A DNA stretch of 64,000 nt from Dendrophyllia cribrosa (Eukaryota > Cnidaria > Anthozoa > Scleractinia > Dendrophylliidae), in assembly GCA_024195265.1 (NCBI GenBank), contig JAJLRJ010000004.1, positions 44,623,068 through 44,687,067 of the forward strand, read 5' to 3'. Under the pieces are notes generated by a model. It was not told where the DNA came from. It saw only the letters and a program-made list of their open reading frames with translations, and searched no databases. Numbering within the stretch: the stretch's first letter is position 1; each line of letters begins with the position of its first letter. Made by a program: the position numbers and the translations under genes. Below are positions 11,562 through 23,391 of this stretch, piece after piece.

Positions 11562-11599
11562 CCCCCCCCCCCCCCCCCCGGGGGGGGGGGGGGGGGGGG
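11562..11599. repeat. C18/G20 homopolymer junction
   Basis: Eighteen C are followed directly by twenty G at the exact 5' end of the truncated retroelement. This self-complementary homopolymer pair may be real, or a sequencing/assembly join. It lies 285 bp before the ATG of the STI1-domain gene. Confidence 0.95.
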
Positions 11600-11883
11600 T
11601 CCGATTTTCCGGTCAGGACTGCTGACTGCAATTTGCAAAATAAACTATTATACCATTTGTATACTCTGGTGACTTATTTTCGAGAGCAAAAATATAGGCT
11701 ATGTTTTTCATGCCGAAAAATTGAACAAAATCCCGAATCCCGCACTTCGATAATCTCGTGCCTAGTTTCTTGCAGCCACCGCAGGTAACGCCTGGTAACA
11801 AATGTTGACCAAGCGCATCGATGAAAGATTTGCGTTTATTTTTCATTGGAAATGTCTTAATTTAATACTGCACCACAAAAAGT

Positions 11884-13405
11884 ATGGCAGAAGGCTCATC
11901 CCTGGGTTCTGATCTGGATGATGACAATGGTAAGAGATACCATCATTTTGTTATAAACAATTTGTGCTGCTCGAGTCAATTTAAGCCGAGCTTTATACTG
12001 CGTTTATACAAATTAACACGTCTGCATATTAACCCAGGATCTTAATTAAATGATCGCTTTTTTGATACACTTAGATGTTCCTCCTCTGGAGGATATGTCA
12101 GAACTGATTGAACAAGTTAATAAGTTACGTAAAGATGTGTTACCAGAAAGTCCTGCAGTACAGCCATCAACAAAAACTGCAGATACACCAGTGAAGAAAA
12201 AAACAGTCTCTTCATCTCAGGTATAAACAATGTATTTCATTGTCTTGGTTTTCCTTTGTGGAATCTTTATTCATGCATCTTAAGTAACCTACACCCTGTG
12301 CATTGCAACAGTGAATATGTAGCCTTATTTCCAGACGGTCCGAAGTCGCTCACACTCGACACTCTCCTCTTCCTGTCTGATGTCCTTTGTTGGAAAGCTT
12401 GTTCTTGACGTCATCTGACTGTTAAATATTTTTACCTATCAGAGTACATTCAGTCACATTTTTATCTTGTGAATACGTACGCGAGACGTTGAACGAGATA
12501 TAGTACACAGTGGCAAATAATCACTGCGATGTAAATATTTTTTAATTCCCCAGTGTATTACCAACGTTATCTATCTTGTTTCACACAGTGCATATTTATG
12601 TCACACTAAGATGTTTTGGTCATTTAAAATCTTTTTTACTCATCAATTCTTTGACTTCAAACTCAGTATGGAAAATAAACCTGATCTGTGGAGTTTGAAT
12701 GGATTTTTTAGCATTTAGGGGAAAATGTTGCTCTGTATTCAAGAGATGGCTCTTAGCGCCTTTTGATTGAAAATAATGATAAAGAAAAAGCTGTCTAACA
12801 ATCACTCTGATTGGTGGAATATTAGTGAGAGGAAATCTGAATGGAATCTGACTTTTTACTTTTTACAGAATTGATAGTTTTGTTGTTGTCTTATGTAAGG
12901 GCCAAGAGCCTGCACAAAGTCAGAAATCATTTGGTGGATTTAAGAAAGGTTTCTTGAACAATCCTAAACCAAGAAAAGGAAAGCCTTCAACTTCAACAAA
13001 TCCTGAAACAAAAGATGATGGCATCCCTGTTATTAAGCCCAAGAATCCAAAGCAAAAGAACAAAGGAATGGAGATACCAGAAGTACAGGAGGCAATGAAG
13101 GCAAACATACCAAGCTTAGACAACAAAGGTCTTGTTGTAATACTTATGATCAGAAATTCTGAGCCATAATTGCATGCAAATATTCCTGAATCCAAATAAA
13201 ATAATTTACAACCAGAAGACATCAAGCTTGAAATTCATCCATGTAGGTAGAGAGGGACATGCAGCCCTGTCAAAATGTTTTGTAGTGGTAGGCAGGGTAA
13301 CATAGCAGGCAGTAAGGGCTAGAGATTTATTTTGTCATGATTTGTGAACTCCAGTATGAAGTAGATGGCAAATAAGGGGTGCGCAGAATAAGACCCTAAG
13401 TGACT

Positions 13406-13464
<59 letters not shown>

Positions 13465-15840
13465 TATCTATCTTTTATTAAACAAATAAATTATTTTTAA
13501 AATATAGGCACCCGCAGGTAGCATCAAGCTAATCGAGGCAGGTGCTTTTAGAAATAAATAAATAAATAAGGAATCACATTACAAATAAAATACGGAGATA
13601 AATAAATTGGTAGATAAATAGATAAACTGAGTCTTACAATATTTTGAGTGAGACATTTAACAAGTCGGATAATTATTTTCACACATCAGAATAAAATAAA
13701 ATAAAACAAAGAACTTTTGATGTAACATTAAATTCTCCCTGTGTTTCACAAGGGAATACAAGGAAATTTGGAAGGAGAATCTAGCATTTTATCAGAAGTC
13801 ACTTAGGTGGGGCAGGAACTCTACTAACTGCCACCTCTCCACAATGGCCATGTTTCCTTGTCCCGACATTTTATTTATTCAGTCAAATCCTCTAAAAACC
13901 TCCCCATAACATCCAATAATGACTGGAAGTAATATATCAAACATGAGACACAGTGTTTCATCAGATTTCCAAACACCATGAAGTGGGTTGAAAAACGAGG
14001 CGAAGCCGAGTTTTTTTTAACCCACTTCAAGGTGTTTGGAAATCTGATGAAATACTGTGTCGAATGTTTGATATTACTTCTCAAACAAAATGATTTTAGA
14101 AGGAGAAATTAAGGATGCAAAATTGAGGAGTGTTTGAACTGATTTCCAAACACTCATTAAACATTAATTTCCGTTGTACTTTCGTCATGAATTATTAATG
14201 AGTTTGAGAAGAATCTGCCCAAGGGTGGCTGTTGTAGAGAAGTTCAATGATTTATTGTAGTATTTGTATTAAAATTGTTTTATTCTTTTACCTCAACATT
14301 AGACTGGATTACCGAGGATCTGTTGAAGAAAATTGAGGGGAACCCTTCTTTAGCAAAAATGCTTATGGATCCCAAGTTCACTGCTGCTCTGTCGCAAGTT
14401 CAAGCAGATCCCATGAAGGCCATGGCCATGCTAAGCAGCAACCCAGAAATGCAGAAAGCTCTGCAGGAATTCAGTGGAATACTTGGAGAGCACTTCACTG
14501 GACTTGGGACTTCAACTGATGGATTGGTGAGAGGACTGATTTATGAATAAAGAGAGGATGGAGTGAGAGGATAGAGGGGTGGGGGGAGGTGAGAGGATAA
14601 AGGATGGAGGGGTGGGGAAGGTGAGAGGATAGAAGGGTGGGGGAGGCGAGAGGATAGAGGGATGGGGGAGGTGAGAGGATAGAGGGGGGAGGTGAGAGGT
14701 GAGAGGATAGAGGGGTGGGGAAGGTGAGAGGATAGAGGGGTGGGGGGGGGCAAGATGATAGAGGGGTGGGGGAGATGAGAGGATAGAGGGGTTGGGGGAG
14801 GTGAGAGGATAGAGGGGTGGGGGAGGTGAGAGGATAGAGGGGTGGGGAGGTGAGAGGATAGAGGGGTGGGGGAGGTGAGAGAATAGAGGGAGGTGAGATG
14901 ATAGAGGAGTGGGGGAAGGTGAGAAGATAGAGGTGTGGGGGAAGGTGAGAGGATAGAGGGGTGGGGGGAGGTGAGATGATAGTGGGTTGGGGGAGGCGAG
15001 AGGATACAGGGGTGGGGAAGTGAGAGCCAGGATAAGGGGGCAGGGACAGGAGGTAAGCGGGTTGAAAATCCAGGTGAAAAGGTGGGTCGGGAAACTAGGG
15101 GGCAGGAACTGTGAAGAAGTGGTGGGAAGCAAGAAAAATAGGACAGAATACACATACACAAAATTAGCAATATGTAACTCACAAAGAAGCAGAAAACTCC
15201 AAAGAAGGGATGGTAGGCAGAGCTAAAGGATATCCCCATGTCTCCCCAAATAAATAAAAAAAAATCAATTTCAAATAATGATAAAAAATTGGAAAAGTAT
15301 AAGATTGACTCGTCATGCATTACATTCCCATAGAAACCAACTGTAACTCAAGAAAATGACATTGGATTGATGGAACGAGCAAGTGCTAGACAACAACATT
15401 CCGTCCCTCCCTCCCCGGAGGATGAAGCTAAAATGCAGGAGATTCTATCAGACCCTGAGGTAATGAGAGTACTTCAAGATCATCAAATACAAAAATTATT
15501 GACCATGATGAAAACCAGCCCAGATGCAGCCCAATTGTGAGTACTTGTCATTTTTATTAAAACTACAGTACCTGCCGAATCATTCATACTGAAAAAATTA
15601 AATTAAAGAGATCTTGCATTGCAGTTAGGCAGCAGCTGAAAGACTTGAAATTGGAGCGTGAAAATTTAAGTGTGTGTAATTGGCAATGTTTTCAGCCAGT
15701 TTCAGTTCAATAAAAAATTTGTCATTTTTGTAACACTTCATTATCTGTTTCTTTACAGGGAAGTAAAGAATGCCAATGCTGATATGAGAGCTAAAATACA
15801 AAAATTGGTGGATGTCGGACTGTTGGGTTTTGCTCAGTGA
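11884..15840 (+). CDS. STI1-domain protein (309 aa), family not identified
   Basis: Six coding exons: 11884-11929, 12075-12220, 12900-13128, 14303-14526, 15334-15536, 15759-15840, together 930 nt including TGA, with all phases consistent. Exons 1-2 give an acidic N terminus and a short helix (ELIEQVNKLRKDV). Exon 3 begins with a SFGGFKKGFL motif followed by a Lys/Pro-rich linker. Exon 4 (about residues 141-215) is an STI1/DP-type repeat, with LLKKIEGNPSLAKMLMDP and LSSNPEM. Exons 5-6 (about 216-309) carry a second DP-like helix block (ILSDPEVMRVLQDHQIQKLL). STI1 modules in HOP and HIP act in Hsp70/Hsp90 client handling, so a co-chaperone-like role is possible, but no TPR or UBX domain is present and I cannot name an orthologue. 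The gene is convergent with ISCU. The exon 3 acceptor (TAAG|GGC) is the least certain boundary. Confidence 0.8.
13406..13473. repeat. (ATCA)n microsatellite with CTAT end
   Basis: About 14 tandem copies of a four-base TCAA unit, then a few CTAT units, inside intron 3 of the STI1-domain gene. Confidence 0.95.
13938..14071. repeat. Fold-back repeat in STI1-gene intron 3
   Basis: The outer ends atcaaacat and atgtttgat are complementary, and the arms (ccaaacacc...gaagtgggtt against aacccacttc...ggtgtttgg) pair over about 55 bases around a short cgaggcgaagccgag centre. A few mismatches separate the arms. It is probably a small hairpin MITE. Confidence 0.8.
14551..15030. repeat. Purine-rich minisatellite (GAGAGGATAGAGGGGTGGGG-like)
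   Basis: About 480 bp in intron 4 of the STI1-domain gene is made of imperfect ~20-28 bp units of the form gaggtgagaggatagagggg with variable G runs. The plus strand is almost pure purine. The long Ser/Pro/Leu-rich ORFs on the opposite strand are by-products of this repeat, not genes. Confidence 0.9.
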
Positions 15841-17364
15841 CCGACTACATCTTTGTATTTATCATGCCTCCACAGTAACAGAATCACCCGTTTAACCCTC
15901 AAATCATGAAAGAATGGGAACTGTGTGACTGAGAATTATCAACAAATATAACATTCTAGGGCAACATCTCTTGCAAAACATTTCATCCTCACCATGTAGA
16001 AGATATTGCACTGGCATTGATTGTAGAAACTATACTACGTGCAACAAGTTATTAAAATCATTGCAAGATAGTTGCTACTACAGCTGCAGAACTCGGTTGT
16101 GAGACACGTGATGCAAACATCAATGGGTCAGCATCAACATTGCTCGACATGGCACAATGAAGAGAACTTTGAAACAGCAAGTACTGTAAACTGGGATGTT
16201 CGAATTAAGAAGCAAAACTTTATTTCCAAGCATGTGTGATATAGACTCTGTCAAATTAAAATTACTCTATGTTTTTAAAATACAGTTAACATCTGACTGA
16301 TTTCAAGGGAAAACTATGCACAGCACTTGGTGAGTTTACATTATTGTAGCCTCTTCAATACTGCCAGTGTATGAGTCGAATTGCAAAAGAATCCAAGCAG
16401 AGGATTTTCAAGCATTTAAAATACACTTGACAGTTAAAAAAAATAAACATATGGTTTACTGGACTCATTACATTTTCAACGTTTACCATATTTCCTTGAA
16501 TTAGCACCCTGGGAACTTCTTTCAAATTTTTTGTTTTCCGTCTTCTATCTCAACAAACGTGTTTGAACTGGAGACATTATTGTACTTGGCAATGAAACTA
16601 TAGTACTAGCCACATTCTTTCAATAATAATAGCTAGTACTCTGTTTCTTTTTTTACTGCTTTTTAGGGAAAGGATTTTGTTTTTATAGCAGTTTTCATAG
16701 CACTAAAGGGTGCTCATTTGAGGGAGGGAAATCAAGGAAATAGGTAAATGCAATGGACAAAATAGATGCAATTACTTCTAAGTTGCTTCTGGAAGATCAC
16801 TTTCTCTTTTACACATTATTCAAACATAAATTTTATACAGACTCCATCATTTAATTATGTTTATAGTGATCTATAACAGCCAATATTTCTCAGCATGGCA
16901 AACAAAAAAAGGCGGATCATCTTAATAGTTCGTTGTTCTTTCATGAATCAATACTCCACTCTGTATATTATATGACCTGGCTCTCCAGTGGATTCACCCT
17001 TTGTTTAAATAGTGAACAAACGCTGACAGAAACCCTTGTTATAACATTTGTTGATGTTGATAACACAGATGATTTCAACTTTAGCTGATGGGGAAACCTT
17101 TGTTATAACATTTGCTGGTGTAAAAAATAGGGTTGATAAATTCAACTACAGCTGATGTAAAACCCATGACATGACACTTCTGGATGTTTATAACTGCGAT
17201 GAGTTCAACAAAAGCTGACAGAAACCCTTCTTGTAACATTTGCTATGTTGACAATGAGGATAATTTCTAGTGGGAAAGTGTTGTATCATTAACACTTGTT
17301 GATAATGTACGACATACTGATGGTTTTGATGATGATTATCTAACAGTTTTCTCTTTTACAAATC
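15841..17364. other. Region between convergent STI1 gene and ISCU
   Basis: Holds the 3' UTR sequences of both genes. A possible poly(A) signal for the plus-strand gene is near 16440. Around 17020-17250 a motif of about 65 bp (cagctgatggaaacccttgttataacatttg-type) recurs three or four times with substantial divergence. No further coding potential was seen. Confidence 0.5.
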
Positions 17365-20300
17365 TTATTCCTTCTTGTGAAGTGACTCCTGCTTGACTTT
17401 GTAGTCGCTCAAAGCTGCTTTGATGGCATCTTCTGCAAGCACTGGTAATTAAACAAAACATAACAGTTGTAAGTTAACCCTTTAAGCCCTAAGAGTGATC
17501 AGCATCAAATTTCTCCTTGTAATATTAATGCATTAACAATCAAAAGGTCATGAGAATTAAGGACATGATCACACACGATGAATTCTCATGATATCTATAC
17601 AATTTCTCCCCAATACTTCTAAACGAAATGTATAGGGACAGGAAATGAGAATTAAAATTTTGATATTAGGGGTTAAACCAGTTTTTGTAACATTAAGCAG
17701 CTAGGAGTATTGCTACCCCTTTCTCGCATGTTGCGTCCATAATTTTTCTGCTGTCAATCGATTTCTTGACTGTTCTTGCAAAACCCAAGCAGTATTTTGA
17801 TTATTTTATTTTTCTTTGCTGATTGATATCTTACAAGCACTTTTAGCAACAATCTAATTTACCAGCCAAATGGCACATACAAATTTTCTAAGCATAAAAT
17901 ATGTTTTTGACCTTGTTATAAATATAGAAACAAAAGAAATTTTTTGTAGAATGAATTGGAAGTGAGGTAATTTTCAATCAAAATTCAAAATTTGCGCTTT
18001 CTGTGTATGAGCCAATCAGATACTCCAGATTTAATTGGATTAGAGCAATTACCACCGAAAGAGTAACTGCCCCTATGGCAGTGACCTACTGTCCTTTTGC
18101 CTTAAGTTCTTACATGGACCATTACTTTATAAAGTGTGTCATAGACCAATATCATGCTAGCATGGCACAAAAATATATTTGGTTTATTGGGAAAAAGTGC
18201 CCAGCATCAAATTCAGCATATCGATATTAGTAAAACTACAAAGTTTTGTAAAGATTGCTAGAAAACTGACGAAGATATGAAATTTTGAAACTGAGCATTT
18301 TTACAAAGAAATGTATGGTGGATGGGCATAGATTGCCTGTCCAGCCTCGTTTTCGTGTTTTTCCCATACATTTCTTTGTAAAAATTAGGCCAGAGTACTA
18401 AGTTTCAAAAGCACACATCTCCGTCAGTATACGAGCAATCTTTACGAAACTTAACAGTTTTACTAATATTGATGTGCTGATTTTGATACTGGACTCTTTT
18501 CCACATTAAATAAAATATATTTTCATGCCATGCTAGCGTGATATTGGTGTATGACCAGCAGTTTGTAACTTACTTGAGCAATGGAGCTTCACAGGCGGAA
18601 GTGACAGTTCCTTAGCAATTTGTTGGTTTTTTACTTCTTTGGCATCATCGATCTGTAACAAAACACCATTAAATATTTACCAAAGTCAAGGTTATTGCAA
18701 TTATTATTGTCCCTGTTTATAATAAACTGTCTATATCCTTGCTTAGAAGCAACATTTAAGTAATGATCCGCATAAGAAGGATAGCGCTGAACGGCAATGG
18801 AATGTCAAACACGATGGAATGTCAAGATTTTTCATTGTTACAACTAGTGATCTCATTGGCTTAGACTCAAAAACCGCTAAAAAGTTAAGGTTCAAGGTGC
18901 ATTTTGTCTAATTTTTTTAAGGTTTCAAGTAATTTGAGACCCAATCGCACAACATACAATTTTTAAAAGATATTGTATTTGGGGAACTTCATCAAAGAAG
19001 CAAAATGATTAGCTATTGTCTTCTGCTATTCTGATTGGTTAAGCACGAACATTTCCTAAAATTTATTTGATGCAAATGGATTTTCTTTATTTTTATAATG
19101 AAATATAATTATTAACCATCAGCTCCTCCTCTATCTTGAAATCAAAGATATTCTATGTGAGAAAGAGCTAATGCCGGAGAACAATGAAGTTTGCTATCGT
19201 TCTTATGTGGAACAATACTTAAACATACATTGCTGAACAAGGAGATTGACAAACTATTTTTTCTGCAGGATCAGAACAAATTACAAAAAAAGAAAAATAT
19301 TACAAAAAAGGTTATACTGATGGTGATTTAGCAGTGACACTTTGAAACCACTTAGAACTTAGTTGAATGTGGTTTAGTTCATTAAAAAAGTATAAACAGG
19401 TACCAAATACTTTTAACACAACAATTATTGAAACAAAACTTACTGATTTTCCTTTAACCCATTCAGTGGCAAGAGAACTTGATGCAATGGCAGAGCCACA
19501 TCCAAATGTTTTGAACTTGGCATCCACAATTTTCCCATTTTCATCAACTCTGATCTGAGGAAAGCAAATTGAAATAAAGAACAAGTCATCAAACTGTGTT
19601 AAAATGCATTTACCTATTAAATAAACATTATAGCAACACTAAGCCCAGGGTTTTTGTTTGAGCCAGGCCCCCGGGACCTTTACTCAGCTATTTCTATGTG
19701 TCGGTAGATCAAAATGCCTAGGAGAGGGGAGGATCCAAACATTTCATATCCACAAGTTGGCTCAAGTTTAGTTCCTTCAAGTTCAAGTTATTCAGACTTA
19801 TTTGTTACAGTAAAGTTTTCCAAAATTTAGAGAAAACTAAAGAATATGGAATTGCATTTAACAAGGGAGAAGTGTGTAGTGGCCAAAAGAGCGAAAGCTT
19901 TCGAGTCGGCCCCTACCACAGTGAAATTATCTAATTGAGGGAGGAAATAAGTTCACATAACTATTATGATGCTCAATATTAGGGACAAGAGGAACAAACT
20001 ATAATCAAATTTAATGAATATAACTAGTGTATCCAAAAGATAGTAATTGCTGCGGTAAATTTGTTGTAATAATGCTGTTTTATCGTCTCACTGGTATTAC
20101 AGAATTTTGTCTTTTTTTTGAGGGGAAGCAAAGCAAATGTAAACAGGATGAATCGACGAAAACTCCAGCTGATATTAAGACTAATTTTGTTAATTCACGC
20201 ATCAAGTTCTTGCAATGTCTGTAGAATATTGTTGAGTTAAGGACGCGTTCGCCACGAGGTAGGTGTGAAAATTTAGGTTAACTATTGAGTTGAGTATGTT

Positions 20301-23300
20301 GCGTTACTAGCTAGCCATATCGTGTCCGCGTCTTCACGCGCTCAGCTCAGGTTTCGCGTCCCCACGCGCTCAGTTAGTCTCAGTTAGTCTCATCGACCGC
20401 TGTCGGAGTGATTTCAAAATAAATGTCTTTTATCCCATATAATCTTCGAAAATCTTTGCTATCCAACAGTCCTATCGCCATGCCTCACAGTCCTTGCTCA
20501 ACTCGCGGTAGCCTTCGACAACTGAGTTCCGATTTCGACTGGGACATGTTGGACCAAAATATTACAAATCTCGCAGTGCATTCTGGCCCAAAATGTGTTC
20601 GTGGCGCAGTGAATTCTGGTAAAAAGCGATCAATTCGAGATTTTTCGTAGGTTATATTTTTTTCTCATATATTTCTCTTAAATCCTGATTATGTTGCTGC
20701 TCACTCGCTGCGCTCGTTCCGCAGCAAATATTTGCAGTATTATGTTTGGCTACCAAGGAGGAAGAGCTTACATTCCATTTGAAATTTAATATGACTCAGA
20801 CATTTAATTTCAATTGTTTTCCAAATCTTTGATGACGTAGCTTTTAATTATTAAGACCATAATTAGTTCTGGAAGCTGGCCTGTATAGGTTTTGGTTAGC
20901 ACGGTAGCATACCTGGTGTTGTAGTTAGCTCATAGGAATCTTTGATCTGATTTCAAGCTGTGTTTTTGGTACTGCCATTTTCATAGCCTCTACTCCTTGT
21001 TTATATTTAAAATCACTCTATTTTTCATTCTTTCAGTGCCAAAAGAACCTCTCCACTTTGACAAAAATATTAAGCTGACCATTCTGTAAATCGAGTTAAA
21101 TGTAGCTTTCCTGAATCAGTTTTAATGGTAAATGAACTTGGTTTTCAGTAAAAGTAGGTAGTTTCAAACAAAACTGGGTCAAAGATTTCTGTCTTTGTAT
21201 AACAGCTTTGCATAAGAACGTTATCCACCATAGAGTTGTATAGTACAGCTTGGTATTTTTATGAGTTAGTTTTTTATATTTTCAAGCCTTGGCAAGAAAA
21301 AAATATATATTAAACTGACTCACATAAATGCCCTGACAACCAAACTACACAACTTTCCAATTTTCATCAAACATACATGTAAGTCTTGAATCTTTTTCCA
21401 AATCTAGCCTTTTGACTGTTTCCCTAATGCAGTTAGAAGAATGTGATAATGCACTTGTTTCAACGTAGAAGTTATTTTAACACACTATGTCTTCAACTCA
21501 CCTGAAGTTTCATGACGTCCCCGCAAGCTGGAGCTCCAACAAGTCCAGTTCCAACATTAATGTCATCCTTGTCCATAGATCCAACATTTCTTGGGTTTTC
21601 ATAATGGTCAATAACCTGTGAACAATCAAGTATTACATTAACCCTTTAAGCCCTAAGAGTGATCAGCATCAAATTTCTCCTTGTAATATTAATGCCTTAT
21701 CAATCAAAAAGGTCATGAGAATTAAGGACATGATCACACAAGATGAGTTCTCTTGATATCCAAACAATTTCTCCCCACTACTTCTATAGGAAATGTATAG
21801 TCGGCTATTGAGGTTAGGGCTTAAAGGGTTAAAGAAACCATCAATGATATAAACAAACTACCAACACATCCTCTGATTGCCTGAAAACTGAGGCTGAGAT
21901 CTGAGATCAGTTTTGTGATCTCAGATCATATGGATTCTTTATGACCAAAAAAATGAAAACAACAAATTAGTGATAATGTAGCCATAAGCCTACTGGTATT
22001 AAACGTTAGGAACTGAGGCAAAATTAGAAGGGTTTGAATGGAGTCATCAGAGCATAAAGACGCCAATATCTGATCTCACCCCCAAATTGCAATAAGATAC
22101 TGATTTTTAGCAAGCAGGCAGCTTTTGTCACGCTCTTTGTGAATATGTAATCAAAGTTAATCTATTAGAACTCTATTTTGAAAATCCATGGCTGATTGAG
22201 CCTACAGCCTACTGGTTTTGAGAAGGCCATTTCCTGTTTATCATTTCAGCTTTTGGACACAAACTTAATGAACTCTACAAAATTAGCATTTAATTTAGTT
22301 GGACCAAAGGGGACGGCAGGAATATAGGATGCGAAGCCCCATGCGAGGCACCTGCCCAAGTTAGCCACACAAATTGAATTTTCAGGGAACTGACTAAACT
22401 GTAAACTATTGAATTAGAGAAAGAAAATTAATTCTATTGTTTTCTCTCAAATTCAATGAATGCAAATGTTAATCAGTTGTCTGGATAAACCAACAGAATT
22501 TCTATGTTGAGTTCTACTCATTTGGGACTATTACTTCACCATCCACCACTACTTGTCAAATCTTCCAAGCACCTTATTTTAAATGTGACATGCCCTTTCC
22601 TTCTCTAAGCGCACTCTGTGTGTAAAGTTGAGCTTTAGATTTTCTCATCTTAATTCTCATCTATTTAGTACTATTTTCCAAAAACAATAAGCTGGAATGT
22701 AATTGGTGGTTTGTACATTGGCCATGGTGGGAGTCAGAAGAATGAAATTGCCATCCTTTCCTCTACTGTGCTTGATCCCAACATGGCCGACTTGCAGACC
22801 AACAATATTAAAATTTCCATTAAACAAGCAAACAGATGTTCCTTGAAGCATATATAACTCCACGCACTTTCTCCTGGTAACGCAGATTTAATAGCGCTTT
22901 TAAATGAGAAACGCTACATTGAACAACGTACCAGAGGGACAAAAAAATAAATACACGTATTATTCCTGCAACCTTGCAACAAATTACATAAGCTCACATG
23001 TACAGTATGTGCCTCGTGCTGTCTTATTTACATAAGTTAAGCTTATATCTCTTCACTTCTGACTGACTCTTTCTTGTGATCGAAGCAAACAACATATACA
23101 TAGCTTGAAGATTTAATAGGAATGCACCAAACAGACGAACGAAGACAAAACCGGAACCGTTTAAAAGGTAAAAATGTCAATAAACATAGGAAGAAAAGAA
23201 GTCACGTCTAATGCAATGAGTTCCACGTGAGAGCAACTGTTACTTTACACTGATCATCGAACCTGTCTCCGAGAACGAAGGAAGAAAAAACACAAACTTA

Positions 23301-23391
23301 CATTCTTGTGGTAGGCAGCAACAGCAGCTCCTATCCTCATATTTACTCCTGTTCTTGCAACATTTCGTAAACTCTGCGAGAAAAGCGCCAT
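17365..23391 (-). CDS. ISCU: Iron-sulfur cluster assembly scaffold ISCU, mitochondrial
   Basis: Five exons on the minus strand: 23391-23302, 21615-21502, 19554-19444, 18652-18574, 17441-17365, giving 156 aa with all phases consistent. ISCU is the mitochondrial scaffold on which NFS1, with frataxin and a ferredoxin, builds [2Fe-2S] clusters, later handed on by the HSPA9/HSCB chaperones. Visible features are an N-terminal ~25-residue basic/hydroxylated presequence (MALFSQSLRNVARTGVNMRI), the YENPRNVGS entry motif, the three cluster-ligand cysteines C61 (GAPACGD, with D63), C87 (TFGCGSAIASSS) and C130 (KLHCSMLAEDA), and the LPPVK chaperone-binding motif (123-127). Length and motif order are normal. 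Several introns hold MITEs and a fold-back repeat. Identification is secure. Confidence 0.97.
17474..17676. mobile_element. TTAA-flanked MITE, family A copy 1 (ISCU intron 4)
   Basis: TTAA, then CCCTTTAAGCCCTAAGAG, an internal ~165 bp nearly identical to the copies at 21638 and 46004, then a right end reading gatattaggggttaa. The TTAA flanks and the C3 terminus fit a non-autonomous piggyBac-like element. The right inverted repeat is shortened relative to the other copies. Confidence 0.75.
18137..18557. repeat. Long imperfect fold-back repeat (ISCU, beside exon 4)
   Basis: The left end (accaatatcatgctagcatg) is complementary to the right end (catgctagcgtgatattggt). Further pairs along ~200 bp arms meet at a GC-rich centre near 18345, for example acaaagaaatgtatg against catacatttctttgt. 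Arm identity is lower than in the other hairpins, so this copy is older. Confidence 0.75.
20423..20650 (+). CDS. 75-codon ORF of unknown origin in ISCU intron 2
   Basis: Starts MSFIPYNLRKSLLSNSP and ends KKRSIRDFS before TAG. The preceding 200 bp is more GC-rich than its surroundings and has short direct repeats (cacgcgctcag and cagttagtct, each twice). Neither a domain nor partner exons are seen on the plus strand. It could be a fragment of a mobile element or chance. Confidence 0.2.
   Translation: MSFIPYNLRKSLLSNSPIAMPHSPCSTRGSLRQLSSDFDWDMLDQNITNLAVHSGPKCVRGAVNSGKKRSIRDFS
21638..21832. mobile_element. TTAA-flanked MITE, family A copy 2 (ISCU intron 1)
   Basis: Same family as 17474-17676, with both inverted ends intact: TTAACCCTTTAAGCCCTAA on the left and TTAGGGCTTAAAGGGTTAA on the right. 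It lies a few bases upstream, in gene order, of exon 2. Confidence 0.85.

Noticed and set aside
9793..11672. Plus-strand and alternative-frame ORFs across the Penelope element
   Set aside because: Antisense or out-of-frame shadows of the reverse transcriptase ORF.
14512..15320. Long Ser/Pro/Leu-rich ORFs on the minus strand
   Set aside because: They are translations of the purine-rich minisatellite; periodic low complexity, no domain, and they lie within an intron of a well-supported gene.
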